The position numbers and the translations under genes were made by a program. Below, piece after piece: positions 8,299 through 17,196 of a DNA stretch of 64,000 bases (position 1 is the stretch's first letter; every line of letters starts with the position of its first letter). The stretch is from DATARH01 sp035550515. GTDB taxonomy: Bacteria > Pseudomonadota > Alphaproteobacteria > ATCC43930 > CGMCC-115725. The notes under the pieces are model-generated. The model was not told the origin of the DNA, made no database searches, and worked only from the letters and a program-made list of their open reading frames with translations. The stretch spans positions 1 to 64,000 of the forward strand of contig DASZOZ010000007.1 of the NCBI GenBank assembly GCA_035550515.1. The letters are read 5' to 3'.

Positions 8299-9465
8299 TT
8301 ATCCGGCTGAAACCCGGTCGATCAGCCGTTGCAGAAAGGCTTCGCAGCGGGCGAGCTGCTCGAGCGCGACAAACTCGTCCGGCTTGTGCGCCTGGTCGAT
8401 CGAGCCGGGGCCGCAGATCACCGTCGGGATGCCGGCGGCGGCGAACAGCCCGCCCTCGGTGCCGAAGGGAACCTTGACCGTGCCGTTGGCGCCGGACAGC
8501 GCGGCGGCGAGCTGCGTCGCCTCGTGATCCTTCGGCGTGTCGAGCGCGGGGGCGGCCGACAGCTCCTCGATCAGGATGCCGGTTTCCGGCCGTACCGCCT
8601 GCATCTCGGGCAGGATCCGGGTCGCCGCGTAGTCGCGCAGCTCGTTGACGATCGCCGGCACGTCGTCGCCCGGCAGCGGCCGGACCTCGAAATCGAAAAC
8701 GCACTCGCGCGGCACGATGTTGAGCGCGGTGCCGCCCTGGATCAGCCCGGTATGCACCGAGGAATAGGGCGGCTGGAAGTCGGGGTCGAACGGCCCGTGG
8801 TCACGCTTGCGGCGGGCGATCTCCTTGAGCTTGGCGACCAGCTCCGCCGCCGCCTCGATCGCGTTGACCCCCTGGTGGGTCAGCGACGAATGCGCCTCGT
8901 GCCCGTGCACCCGGCAGCGCAGCGTGTGCTTGCCTTTGTGGCCGATCCCGACCTGCATTTCGGTCGGTTCGCCGACGATGCACAGCCTGGGCTTGTCCGG
9001 CCGGTCCCTGAGCACGTCGATCAGCGTGCGGATGCCGATGCAGCCGATCTCCTCGTCATAGGAGAACGACAGATGGATCGGCTCGCGCAGCTTGCGCTGC
9101 ACGAGCGTCGGCACGAGACAGAGGAGGGTCGCGACAAAGCCTTTCATGTCGGCGCTGCCGCGGCCGTAAAGCCGGCCATCTTTTTCGGTCAGGGCAAACG
9201 GGTCGGTGTGCCAGTCCTGGTCGTCGATCGGCACGACGTCGGTGTGGCCGGACAGCATGATGCCGCCGCGCCCGGCCGCGGCGATCGTCGCATACAGGTT
9301 GGCCTTGGCGCCGGTCTCGTCGTAGACCAGCTCGCTCTTGACGCCGTAACCGTCGAGGTAATCGCGGACGAATTCGATCAGCGCGAGGTTCGAGTTGCGG
9401 CTGGTCGTATCGAACGCGACGAGCCGCTTCGTCATGTCGATTTTGTCGATTACCGCGCGGGCCAA
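8299..9465 (-). CDS. argE: Acetylornithine deacetylase (M20 family)
   Basis: A 388-residue M20 dinuclear zinc peptidase-like enzyme. GHTDVVPI near residue 72 and GRGSADMKGF near 104 hold the metal-binding His and Asp. SYDEEIGCIG holds the catalytic and metal-binding Glu pair, and the last His lies near the C-terminus in SIDQAHKPDEF. The overall match is to ArgE, which hydrolyses N2-acetylornithine to ornithine for arginine synthesis. The start used is a TTG at 9465; an ATG at 9435 is possible but would cut into the conserved first helix. It is divergent from the formylglutamate hydrolase gene. Confidence 0.88.
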   Translation of the reverse strand: MARAVIDKIDMTKRLVAFDTTSRNSNLALIEFVRDYLDGYGVKSELVYDETGAKANLYATIAAAGRGGIMLSGHTDVVPIDDQDWHTDPFALTEKDGRLYGRGSADMKGFVATLLCLVPTLVQRKLREPIHLSFSYDEEIGCIGIRTLIDVLRDRPDKPRLCIVGEPTEMQVGIGHKGKHTLRCRVHGHEAHSSLTHQGVNAIEAAAELVAKLKEIARRKRDHGPFDPDFQPPYSSVHTGLIQGGTALNIVPRECVFDFEVRPLPGDDVPAIVNELRDYAATRILPEMQAVRPETGILIEELSAAPALDTPKDHEATQLAAALSGANGTVKVPFGTEGGLFAAAGIPTVICGPGSIDQAHKPDEFVALEQLARCEAFLQRLIDRVSAG

Positions 9466-9618
9466 CCGGGCGCTCCGTTAAGGACGTACGGCCGGCACGA
9501 TAGGCCGTAACCGCGGCGAATGGCCAGCGGCTTGCGCCGGCGCGCTTCCTGCGCTGCGGTAACGCGACGGGTTGCCTCTTTTCTTGGCTGCCGGCTTGTG
9601 CAATGGAACGGCGTGGTC

Positions 9619-10485
9619 ATGAGCGAGATCGAAACCGAAGCCGGCTACGAGATTCCCGGTGTCTTGTGGCGCCGCGATCCGACCGTGGACGCGCAGCCGC
9701 TGGTTTTCGATTCGCCGCATAGCGGTTCGCTCTATCCCGAGGATTTTTCCTTCTGCTGTCCGCTGCCCATCCTGCGCCGCGCGGAGGACGCCTATGTCGA
9801 CGAGCTGTTCGGCTACGCGCCGGCCTTGGGCGCGACGCTGATCGCGGCGGTGTTCCCGCGCAGCTATCTCGACGTCAACCGCGCCGCCGACGACCTCGAC
9901 CCCGGCCTGCTCGCCGGGGCCTGGCCCTATCCGTCTCCGCTGCGCCCGGCGACGCGGGTCGGCTTGGTGCGGCGCTATGCGCAGCCGGGGATACCGATCT
10001 ACGACCGCAAGCTGCGGCCGAGCGACGTGCTGGCGCGGATCGAGCGCTACCACACCCCGTATCACCGCATGCTCGACGAGACCTCCGACCGGCTGCACGC
10101 GGAATTCGGCGCGGTGTGGCACATCAACTGCCATTCGATGCCCTCGACCGGCAACCGCCAGCTGGGCCGCAAGGGCGAGCACGGCGATTTCGTGCTCGGC
10201 GACCGCGACGGCACGACCTGCGACGGCGAGTTCACCGATTTCGTCGCCTGCACGCTGCGCCGCATGGGCTATGAGGTGCATGTCAACGACGGCTACAAGG
10301 GCGTTGAGATCGTGCGCCGCATGGGCCGCCCGTTCGAGCGCCGCCACTCCTTGCAGATCGAGATCGACCGCGCGCTCTATATGGACCAGCGGACCTTGGA
10401 AAAGAACGGCGGGTTCGACCCGTTGAAGGCCGACCTCGCCAGGCTGGTCGAAGAGCTGCGCGATTTCGTCGCCGCGCGCGTATAG
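9619..10485 (+). CDS. N-formylglutamate amidohydrolase family protein
   Basis: The ATG at 9619 gives 288 residues. Conserved blocks of the family are FDSPHSGSLYPEDF near residue 34, YLDVNRAADDLDP near 82 and WHINCHSMPSTGN near 167. The last segments ADLARLVEELRDF close the fold. Members hydrolyse N-formylglutamate to glutamate and formate in histidine degradation, or act on other N-formyl amino acids. No hut gene is nearby, so the physiological substrate is open. It is followed 56 bases later by a dioxygenase on the same strand. Confidence 0.85.
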   Translation: MSEIETEAGYEIPGVLWRRDPTVDAQPLVFDSPHSGSLYPEDFSFCCPLPILRRAEDAYVDELFGYAPALGATLIAAVFPRSYLDVNRAADDLDPGLLAGAWPYPSPLRPATRVGLVRRYAQPGIPIYDRKLRPSDVLARIERYHTPYHRMLDETSDRLHAEFGAVWHINCHSMPSTGNRQLGRKGEHGDFVLGDRDGTTCDGEFTDFVACTLRRMGYEVHVNDGYKGVEIVRRMGRPFERRHSLQIEIDRALYMDQRTLEKNGGFDPLKADLARLVEELRDFVAARV

Positions 10486-10541
10486 TCGTGTCGCTGCTCC
10501 GCGTCGCGCAGGACGCAAGCCCGCTTGTCCGAGGCCCCGCC

Positions 10542-11429
10542 ATGGAACCGACCTTTCGCCAGCTTCATCCGCTCTTTGCCGCGGAGGTGTCGGGCATCGA
10601 TGCGGGCAAGCCGATCGATGCGGCGACGGTCGCGGCGCTCACCGCGGCGATCGACCGCTATGCGGTGCTGGTGCTGCGCGGCCAGGAGCTCGACGATGCA
10701 CGACAGATGGCGTTCGCGCGCCGTTTCGGCGAGCTGGAGCTGCCGCGCAGCGGTGTCGCCGACGTCAAGCGGCGGCTGCCGCCGGCCGTCGCCGACATCT
10801 CGAACCTCGATGCCGACAACAAGCTGCGCGGCCGCGACGATCCGCGCCGCTTCGACCAGCTCGGCAACCGCTTGTGGCACACCGACGGCTCGTTCCGCCG
10901 GGTGCCGGCGGCGTTGTCGATGCTTTACGCGCACCGCGTGCCGGGACCGAGCCCGAAAGGCAACGGCGAGACCGAGTTCGCCGACATGCACGCCGCCTAC
11001 GACGCGCTCGGCGACCGGCAGAAGGCCGAGATCGGCGACCTCGTCGCGCTGCACGACATCGCCTGGTCGCGCGGCCAATTGGGGTTCAGCGAGCTGCTGT
11101 TCGGCGAGAAGCAGGTGCTGCCGCCGGTGCCGCAGCGGCTGGTGCGCACCCATCCCGGCTCGGGCCGCAAGGTGCTGTACGTCGCGGCGCATGCCTCGGA
11201 GATCGTCGGCTGGCCGCTGCCCGAAGGACGGCTGCTGCTGCGCGAACTGATCGAGCACGCGACGCAGCGCGAGTTCGTCTACCGCCACGACTGGCGCGAG
11301 GGCGATCTGGTGATCTGGGACAACCGCGCGACGATGCACCGCGGCCGCCATTTCGACGAGACCAGGGTGCGCGATCTGCGCCGCGTCACCACGCGCGACG
11401 TCGCCTCGACCCTCGACCAGGTCGCCTAG
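10542..11429 (+). CDS. TauD/TfdA family Fe(II)/2-oxoglutarate dioxygenase
   Basis: The ATG at 10542 gives 295 residues. The HxD iron motif is in LWHTDGSFRRVP near residue 111. The distal His and the 2-oxoglutarate-binding Arg lie in DNRATMHRGRHFDETRVR near the C-terminus. The N-terminus FRQLHPLFAAEVSGIDAGK is close to TfdA-type alpha-ketoglutarate-dependent dioxygenases. These enzymes hydroxylate small organic acids such as taurine or aryloxyacetates. The specific substrate is not recognisable, and no sulfonate transporter is adjacent. Confidence 0.88.
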   Translation: MEPTFRQLHPLFAAEVSGIDAGKPIDAATVAALTAAIDRYAVLVLRGQELDDARQMAFARRFGELELPRSGVADVKRRLPPAVADISNLDADNKLRGRDDPRRFDQLGNRLWHTDGSFRRVPAALSMLYAHRVPGPSPKGNGETEFADMHAAYDALGDRQKAEIGDLVALHDIAWSRGQLGFSELLFGEKQVLPPVPQRLVRTHPGSGRKVLYVAAHASEIVGWPLPEGRLLLRELIEHATQREFVYRHDWREGDLVIWDNRATMHRGRHFDETRVRDLRRVTTRDVASTLDQVA

Positions 11430-11440
11430 GTTCATTGTCA

Positions 11441-11493
11441 TGGCCGGGCTTGACCCGGCCATCCACGTGCCTTGGGCCGGGCTTGACCCGGCC
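11441..11493. repeat. Two tandem short palindromes (GGCCGGG-CTTGA-CCCGGCC type)
   Basis: Two copies lie at about 11441-11461 and 11475-11493. Each has 7-bp arms GGCCGGG and CCCGGCC around CTTGA. They follow the dioxygenase stop at 11429 and can form hairpins in RNA, but no U-tract follows either. Related short palindromes occur at 22998 and 50091 in this window. Confidence 0.7.
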
Positions 11494-11580
11494 GTCCAAG
11501 CGGGGTGGTGCGCTCCGATTGCCGGAAATTTAACCGGCGCTCGCCCATTCTCGGCTGGCAACCGCGGGCGTGTACCGAAT

Positions 11581-12258
11581 ATGTGGCAGCAATTGGTTTT
11601 TCCGCATATTCCGAAAACCGCGGGGTGGGCGCTGCACGCGGCGTTGTTGCCGATCTTTGGCGAAGACCGCTCACTGCGCGTCAACACCCAGGAGGATCTC
11701 GCGCGTTTGCAGGCGCTGACGCCCGCCGAGTTCCGCCGTTACCGCTATGTTTCCGGCCATTTCACCTTCAGCGATGTGAGGCAGAAATGTTCGGCGGAGT
11801 CGCTGCTGGTCAGTGTGCTGCGCGACCCGGTGCGGCGCCTCGTCTCGGAGTTCAACTATGTCGCGAGCTGGACCGGGCATCCGTACCACGAGCACTTCAA
11901 GAATGCCCGGCTGAGCGAGCACGTCTATGCGAATGCGGCCTATATCCGCGCCGTGCAATGCGATTGGCTGTCGGCGCACCGCAACGCGGAGGCGGCGATG
12001 CAGGTGATCCGCGAGCGCTACGCGCTGGTCGGCACGGTCGCCGGTTACGACGCCTTTGTCGCCGCGCTGGGCCGGCTTATCGGGCAGGACGTGCCGGCGA
12101 CCCGCTCCAACGTCACCCCCGGTCAGGGCCTGCTCGATCTCGACAGCCGGCTTTGCGAGACCCTGCTCGATCTGACCTTGGAGGACCGGCGGCTGATCGC
12201 GCGGATCGCCGCTTTGCCGGACGGCGTCTTTGCCGGTGAGAAGGTCGCGGCCCGCTAG
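11581..12258 (+). CDS. Sulfotransferase family protein
   Basis: The ATG at 11581 gives 225 residues. The N-terminal FPHIPKTAGWALHAAL resembles the 5'-phosphosulfate-binding loop of Golgi-type sulfotransferases (Sulfotransfer_2 type). SVLRDPVRRLVSEFNY near residue 80 resembles the 3'-phosphate-binding region. Such proteins transfer sulfate from PAPS to carbohydrates or other acceptors. It is small for the family and the acceptor cannot be inferred. It stands alone between the tandem palindromes and a PNPOx-like gene. Confidence 0.75.
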   Translation: MWQQLVFPHIPKTAGWALHAALLPIFGEDRSLRVNTQEDLARLQALTPAEFRRYRYVSGHFTFSDVRQKCSAESLLVSVLRDPVRRLVSEFNYVASWTGHPYHEHFKNARLSEHVYANAAYIRAVQCDWLSAHRNAEAAMQVIRERYALVGTVAGYDAFVAALGRLIGQDVPATRSNVTPGQGLLDLDSRLCETLLDLTLEDRRLIARIAALPDGVFAGEKVAAR

Positions 12259-12331
12259 TCGCCTGGTTGCGCGCTCCTGCGGTTTTGCGGTTCTATCCGC
12301 CGGAGCTGATTCCGGCGTGGGACGACCGACG

Positions 12332-12769
12332 ATGGCGAAGATTCCGCAAATCCTGCATGAGCACATCAACACCGCCTTTCCGGCGCATGTCTGCCTGCTG
12401 GCGTCGGTGCTGCCGAACGGCTTTGCGCAGGTGACCCCGCGCGGCGGCACGATGGTCTATGACGACGAGCATATCGGGTTGTGGGAACGCGGCAGCGGCA
12501 GCACCGCCGACAGCATGCGGGACGGCAGCAAGCTGACGATCTATTTCCGCAAGCCGTCGCTGCGCGAAGACGGGACACTGCCGCGCGGCGGCATCGCGCG
12601 CTTCTACGGCACCGCGAAAATCTACCGGTCCGGCCCGGTCTATGAGGAAGTGTGGCGCCGCCTGGTGCAGCCGGAAAAGGATCGCGATCCGGAGAAGAAG
12701 GGCTACGCCGTGCTGATCGCGGTCGAACGTGCCGAGGATTTGGCGGGACAGGCGCTCAATCTGGAATAA
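12332..12769 (+). CDS. Pyridoxamine 5'-phosphate oxidase-like FMN-binding protein
   Basis: The ATG at 12332 gives 145 residues with the split-barrel pattern of the PNPOx-like superfamily: LASVLPNGFAQVTPRGGTM near residue 26, LTIYFRKPS near 68 and ARFYGTAKIYRSG near 87. Many such short proteins bind FMN, F420 or haem and have unknown substrates. It is not PdxH, which is longer. It is convergent with nadK; the 35-base gap holds a short hairpin. Confidence 0.78.
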   Translation: MAKIPQILHEHINTAFPAHVCLLASVLPNGFAQVTPRGGTMVYDDEHIGLWERGSGSTADSMRDGSKLTIYFRKPSLREDGTLPRGGIARFYGTAKIYRSGPVYEEVWRRLVQPEKDRDPEKKGYAVLIAVERAEDLAGQALNLE

Positions 12770-12804
12770 GCCCGGCCTGGAATAAGTCCCGGTCCTAGCC
12801 GGGG

Positions 12805-13572
12805 TCACGTCATGAATTGTTCTTTGAACACGCGCTCCTGAAGGTTCGCCTCGCGGTCGAACAGCAGCGCCATCGAGATTTCCGGCGCCTCGCGGATCTC
12901 GACGCAGGTGACGTCGCGCACCTCGGTGAAATCGGCGACGGCGCTGACCGGGCGTTTTTCGGTTTCGAGCGCGTCGATGCGCACTTGCGCGCCGTGGCGC
13001 AACAGGGCGCCGCGCCAGCGCCGCGGGCGGAACGCGCTGATCGGCGTCAGCGCCAGGATTTCCGCGTCGAGCGGGATGATCGGCCCGTGCGCCGCGAGGT
13101 TGTAGGCGGTGCTGCCGACTGGGGTCGCGAGCAGGATGCCGTCGGCCATCAGCTCGTCGAGCCGCACCACGCCGTCGACGGTGATCCTGAGCTTCGCGGC
13201 CTGCCGGGTCTCGCGCAGCAGCGACACCTCGTTGAAGGCGATGGCCCGCTGCACCGCGCCGTTCTCTCGCGTCGCGGCCATTTCGAGCGGGTAGAGCGTC
13301 ACCCGCTGGGCGGTTTCGAGCCGTTCTTCGAGCCCCTCGACCGCGTAGGGGTTCATCAGGAACCCGACGCTGCCGCGATGCATGCCGAAGATCGGCACGC
13401 CCTTGCCGACAAAGCGGTGCAAGGTTTCCAGCATGAAACCGTCGCCGCCGAGCGGCACGACGATGTCGGCCTCCGCCGGATCGACCGTGCCGTAGGCGCG
13501 GTGCAGATCGGCGAGGGCCTGCTGCGCCGCCTCCGCGTCGGAGGCGACGAAGGCGACGCGCGGCAGGCTCAC
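12805..13572 (-). CDS. nadK: NAD kinase
   Basis: The GTG at 13572 gives 255 residues, the normal length for alphaproteobacterial NAD kinases. The diphosphate-binding motif is PLGGDGFMLETLH near residue 42. NEVSLLRE near 117 and GILLATPVGSTAYNLAAHG near 145 complete the nucleotide site. The enzyme phosphorylates NAD to NADP. Its GTG overlaps the moaA stop as GTGA, so translation is probably coupled to moaA. Confidence 0.93.
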   Translation of the reverse strand: MSLPRVAFVASDAEAAQQALADLHRAYGTVDPAEADIVVPLGGDGFMLETLHRFVGKGVPIFGMHRGSVGFLMNPYAVEGLEERLETAQRVTLYPLEMAATRENGAVQRAIAFNEVSLLRETRQAAKLRITVDGVVRLDELMADGILLATPVGSTAYNLAAHGPIIPLDAEILALTPISAFRPRRWRGALLRHGAQVRIDALETEKRPVSAVADFTEVRDVTCVEIREAPEISMALLFDREANLQERVFKEQFMT

Positions 13573-14579
13573 CCGCCGGTGACGCTCATATGGCGGGCGA
13601 TGGCCGGCCGCTGGTGGCGACGGTCGATGATGAAGTCGTGGCCCTTGGGTTTGCGGCCGATCGCCTCGCGGATCGCGTCTTCCAGCGGTCCGTCGCTCTC
13701 CGACTGGCGCATCGGGGTGCGCAGGTCGGCGGCGTCCTCCTGGCCGAGGCACATATAGAGCGTGCCGGTACAGGTCAGCCGCACGCGGTTGCAGCTCTCG
13801 CAGAAATTATGGGTGAGGGGGGTGATAAAGCCGAGCCGCCGCCCGGTCTCGCGCACGGTCGCATAGCGCGCCGGGCCGCCCGTGCGGTAGTCGCTGTCGT
13901 CGAGCGTCCAGCGCCGCTGCAGGCGCGCGCGCACCAGCGACAGCGGCAGATACTGGTCGAGCCGCGTTTCGCCGCCGATATCGCCCATCGGCATGACCTC
14001 GATCAGCACCAGGTCGAAGCCCTGCGCGCCGCACCAGCCGATCAGGTCGTCGAGCTCGTCCTCGTTGACCCCGCGCAGCGCGACCGTGTTGATCTTGACC
14101 TGCAAGCCGGCGCGCTTTGCGGCATCGAGACCCGCCAGCACCCGGTCGAGCCGGCCGCGCCGGGTGATCTCGGCGAACTTGGCCGGGTCGAGCGTGTCGA
14201 GCGAGACATTGACCCGGCGGACGCCGCAGGCGCGCAGCTCCTCGGCGTAGCGGGCAAGCTGGCTGCCGTTGGTGGTGAGGGTCAGCTCGTCGAGCGCGCC
14301 GCTCTCGAGGTGGCGCCCCAGCGAGCGGAACAGGGTCATGATGTCGCGCCGCACCAGCGGCTCGCCGCCGGTCAGCCGCAGCTTCCTGACGCCGAGCCGG
14401 ACAAACGCGCCGCACACCCGGTCGAGCTCTTCCAGCGTCAGCAGCTCGCGCTTGGGCAGGAACGTCATCTCTTCCGCCATGCAATAGACGCAGCGGAAAT
14501 CGCAGCGGTCGGTCACCGATACGCGCAGATAGGAAATATGCCGGCCAAACGGATCGATCATTGCTCTTTCAGCGCTCAT
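13569..14579 (-). CDS. moaA: GTP 3',8-cyclase MoaA
   Basis: A 336-residue radical SAM enzyme for the first step of molybdenum cofactor synthesis. The N-terminal cluster motif is in RCDFRCVYCMAEE near residue 26. The second cluster is ligated by cysteines in HNFCESCNRVRLTCTG near 265. The C-terminus ends SVTGG, keeping the conserved double glycine used for catalysis. It is the first gene of an overlapping pair with nadK. No other moa gene is present in the window. Confidence 0.95.
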   Translation of the reverse strand: MSAERAMIDPFGRHISYLRVSVTDRCDFRCVYCMAEEMTFLPKRELLTLEELDRVCGAFVRLGVRKLRLTGGEPLVRRDIMTLFRSLGRHLESGALDELTLTTNGSQLARYAEELRACGVRRVNVSLDTLDPAKFAEITRRGRLDRVLAGLDAAKRAGLQVKINTVALRGVNEDELDDLIGWCGAQGFDLVLIEVMPMGDIGGETRLDQYLPLSLVRARLQRRWTLDDSDYRTGGPARYATVRETGRRLGFITPLTHNFCESCNRVRLTCTGTLYMCLGQEDAADLRTPMRQSESDGPLEDAIREAIGRKPKGHDFIIDRRHQRPAIARHMSVTGG

Positions 14580-14640
14580 TCGGAGCGATACGCTCGGCTA
14601 TATATAGGGCCGCCGCCCGCAAATGTCGCCCCCGATGGGA

Positions 14641-15138
14641 TCATGGGTATTCGCTGCTAGGCGGCGGCCCGGGCGGAAACCAGTCGCCGAGGATCTGCTC
14701 TTCGGTATATGTCATCGCCTGTATCCGGGCGCGCGCCGCCGTATTCAGCTCGGCGTGCTCTTCGAGTGCAAAGATCGCCTTCCGCGCAGCGGGCTTTAAA
14801 CCTATCGCAATGGCGCTGCGTACCTCCCTCTTAAGGCTTGGACTGTCGCGAAGGATAAGATCGATCTCACTTCGCGCATCGCTGATGGATTCGCACCATC
14901 CGCGGCGAGGGGCCATCGCAAGGGAACATTCAAGCTTCAACAAATGCTCGATCACCCGCCTGACTTGGCTTCGCAGCTCGTGACGTTGCGATTTCCCCAA
15001 ACTTTCGATCTCCTCGGCCAGGTTCTCCCAATCGAGTTTTTGGTTTGAACCAGCGCGAGCCTCGGCGCGCAACGCTTCGGCCTGGTCTTTTGACCAGGCG
15101 ACGAAATCTTCGTCATAAAGCGCCTTAGCATCCGACAC
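14641..15138 (-). CDS. DUF29 family protein
   Basis: A 165-residue protein. YDEDFVAWSKDQAEALRA at the start, LDWENLAEEIESLGKSQR near residue 35 and LVRRVIEHLLKLE-like helices match DUF29, common in Cyanobacteria and Rhodospirillales. It ends EEQILGDWFPPGP. The function is unknown. It looks cytoplasmic, with no signal or membrane segment. Codon use has more A/T at third positions than its neighbours, consistent with horizontal acquisition. Confidence 0.85.
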   Translation of the reverse strand: MSDAKALYDEDFVAWSKDQAEALRAEARAGSNQKLDWENLAEEIESLGKSQRHELRSQVRRVIEHLLKLECSLAMAPRRGWCESISDARSEIDLILRDSPSLKREVRSAIAIGLKPAARKAIFALEEHAELNTAARARIQAMTYTEEQILGDWFPPGPPPSSEYP

Positions 15139-15202
15139 GATAGCTGCCTCTGAAGCGGGCTCGCCCGCGATGATAACGCAGTCCGCGGCGGTATCGCGCG
15201 GC

Positions 15203-15403
15203 CTATTTATGCGTCGGCACGTCGATCGGCGCGCAGTTGGTGCGGCCGGACATCAGGCAGTCCTGCATCTGCCCCTGATGGCGCAGCACGGTCGTCAGGT
15301 AATAGCCGGCAATGACCAGCAGCGCCGTAATCACCAGGCCGATCAGCGCGCCGCGGCGGTTGCCGCCGCCGTCATCATCGGGTTCGTTGGGGTTGTGCGC
15401 CAT
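15203..15403 (-). CDS. Small single-pass membrane protein, unknown
   Basis: The ATG at 15403 gives 66 residues. A polar start (MAHNPNEPDDDGGGNRR) precedes one hydrophobic segment, ALIGLVITALLVIAGYYL. A short C-terminal tail has two cysteines (QDCLMSGRTNCAPI). The arginines on the N-terminal side suggest that the tail faces the periplasm, where the cysteines could pair. No family is recognised. Confidence 0.6.
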   Translation of the reverse strand: MAHNPNEPDDDGGGNRRGALIGLVITALLVIAGYYLTTVLRHQGQMQDCLMSGRTNCAPIDVPTHK

Positions 15404-15531
15404 GGTTGTACACTGCCCGGTGCCGCTCCACCGGGGCAAGCGGCTCGGCATCCCCGCATGGCACCATCTCTCTTCCCGCAAACGTCGCCGCCGCGGTAGG
15501 TTCGCCCGATCCCGGGTGCCAGGAGGATCCG

Positions 15532-16830
15532 ATGTCCGATCCCGTCTCCGTCAACCCGCTGAGCCTCGGCGTGCGCGAGGCCGCCCAGGCGATCGCGGCG
15601 AAGAAGCTCGGCGTCGTCGACTACGTCAACGCCTGGCTGGAGCGGATCGACGCGCGCGAGGCGGCGGTTGGGGCGTTTCAGCATTTCGACCGCGCGGCGG
15701 TGCTGGCGGCGGCGCGGCGCTGCGACAACGAGCCGCCGCGCGGTCTGCTCCACGGCATCCCGGTCGCGGTCAAGGACGTGATCGACACGTTCGACCTGCC
15801 GACCGGTTACGGCTCGCCGATCTATCGGAGCCACCGGCCCGCGGCCGATGCCGCTTGCGTCGCGCTGACCCGGGCGGCGGGGGCGATCGTGCTGGGCAAG
15901 ACGGTCACCACCGAATTCGCCTATTTCACGCCGGGCAAGACGACGAACCCGCATAATCCGGCCTATACGCCGGGCGGTTCGTCGAGCGGTTCGGCCGCGG
16001 CGGTGGGGGCGGGGATGGCGCCGCTGGCCTTCGGGACACAGACCGCCGGCTCGATCCTGCGGCCGGCGGCTTATTGCGGCGTCGTCGGCTACAAGCCGAG
16101 CTTCGGCCTGGTGCCGCGCTACGGCGTCAAGGCGCTGGCCGACAGTCTCGACACCGTCGGCTGCATGGCGCGCAATGTCGCCGACGCCGCGTTCTTTGTC
16201 GGCCTGCTGACCGACCGGCGCGGGTTGCGGGATACGGCCGCATCGCTGCCGCCCCGCCTGGGCTTCTGCCGGACGCCGGTGTGGGACGAGGCCGAGCCGG
16301 CGACCACGGCGGCGCTCGACCGGGCGCGCGGCGCGCTGTTGGCGGCCGGGGCGCGGGTCGACGACATCGCAGTGCCGCAGGCGCATCACGGTCTCGCCGC
16401 GGCGCAAGAGACCATCATGGCCTACGAGATGACCCTGGCGCTGGCGGATGAGCGGATTCGCCACGGCGCCCAGATCTCGCCGCGGCTGGCGCAGCTTTTC
16501 GACCACGGCATGACGATCGGGGCCGATCGCTACGACGCCGCGCGCGCCGAAACCGCCGCCGCCCGCCAGGCGCTCGACGCGTTCTTTGGCGACTGCGCCG
16601 TGATCGTCGTCCCGGCGGCGCCCGGCGAGGCGCCGCAGGGCCACGAATACACCGGCAACCCGGTGTTCAACCGGATGTGGACGCTGTTGGGGACACCGGC
16701 CGTGACGATCCCGGCGGGGAAGGGGCCGAGCGGGTTGCCGGTCGGCATCCAGCTGGTGGGACGGATCGGCGACGATGCCCGGCTGATGGCTTGCGCGCGC
16801 TTTGCCGAACAGGCGCTGGCGGCGTCATGA
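15532..16830 (+). CDS. Amidase (amidase-signature family)
   Basis: The ATG at 15532 follows a good ribosome site (AGGAGG, 5 bases upstream) and gives 432 residues. The catalytic Lys is in PVAVKDVIDT near residue 80. The cis-Ser is in GGSSSGSAAAVG near 150, and the nucleophilic Ser is in TQTAGSILRPA near 173. The family hydrolyses amides from short aliphatic amides to glutamyl-tRNA. It is shorter than GatA and no gatC or gatB is nearby, so a free catabolic amidase is more likely. Its stop overlaps the start of a lipoprotein gene. Confidence 0.9.
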   Translation: MSDPVSVNPLSLGVREAAQAIAAKKLGVVDYVNAWLERIDAREAAVGAFQHFDRAAVLAAARRCDNEPPRGLLHGIPVAVKDVIDTFDLPTGYGSPIYRSHRPAADAACVALTRAAGAIVLGKTVTTEFAYFTPGKTTNPHNPAYTPGGSSSGSAAAVGAGMAPLAFGTQTAGSILRPAAYCGVVGYKPSFGLVPRYGVKALADSLDTVGCMARNVADAAFFVGLLTDRRGLRDTAASLPPRLGFCRTPVWDEAEPATTAALDRARGALLAAGARVDDIAVPQAHHGLAAAQETIMAYEMTLALADERIRHGAQISPRLAQLFDHGMTIGADRYDAARAETAAARQALDAFFGDCAVIVVPAAPGEAPQGHEYTGNPVFNRMWTLLGTPAVTIPAGKGPSGLPVGIQLVGRIGDDARLMACARFAEQALAAS

Positions 16831-17117
16831 GGCGATCCGCCGCGCTGCTGTTGCCCGTCATGCTGCTGGGCTGCAGCGGCTTTCAGCCGTTCATCGCCGG
16901 CCCGCCGGCGCTGCAGCCGTGGGAGACTGACCCCGGCAATCGCGTGTCGGTGTGCTACAACACCCTAAAGACGCCGCCGGAGAAGCTCCAGGAAATGGCG
17001 CAGGCGGAATGCCCGAAGGGCACCGCGGCCGAGAGCGTCGGGACCGACTACACGTTCGAGAATTGTCCGCTGATGACACCGGGACGCGCCAATTTCGTGT
17101 GCAAATCGCCGCGGTAA
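16827..17117 (+). CDS. Small predicted lipoprotein, unknown
   Basis: The ATG at 16827 overlaps the amidase stop as ATGA and gives 96 residues. MRRSAALLLPVMLLGC is a lipoprotein signal peptide with lipobox LLGC, so Cys16 should be acylated. The mature part has four more cysteines (VCYN, AECPKG, ENCPLM, FVCKSP) that could form two disulfides in the periplasm. No family is recognised. Confidence 0.7.
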   Translation: MRRSAALLLPVMLLGCSGFQPFIAGPPALQPWETDPGNRVSVCYNTLKTPPEKLQEMAQAECPKGTAAESVGTDYTFENCPLMTPGRANFVCKSPR

Positions 17118-17196
17118 CGAAAACGCGACACCGCGCCCCAATGGCGAAACCACGGCGGTATGTTACGGTCCGATATCTCAGCCGATCGTGATCGCC

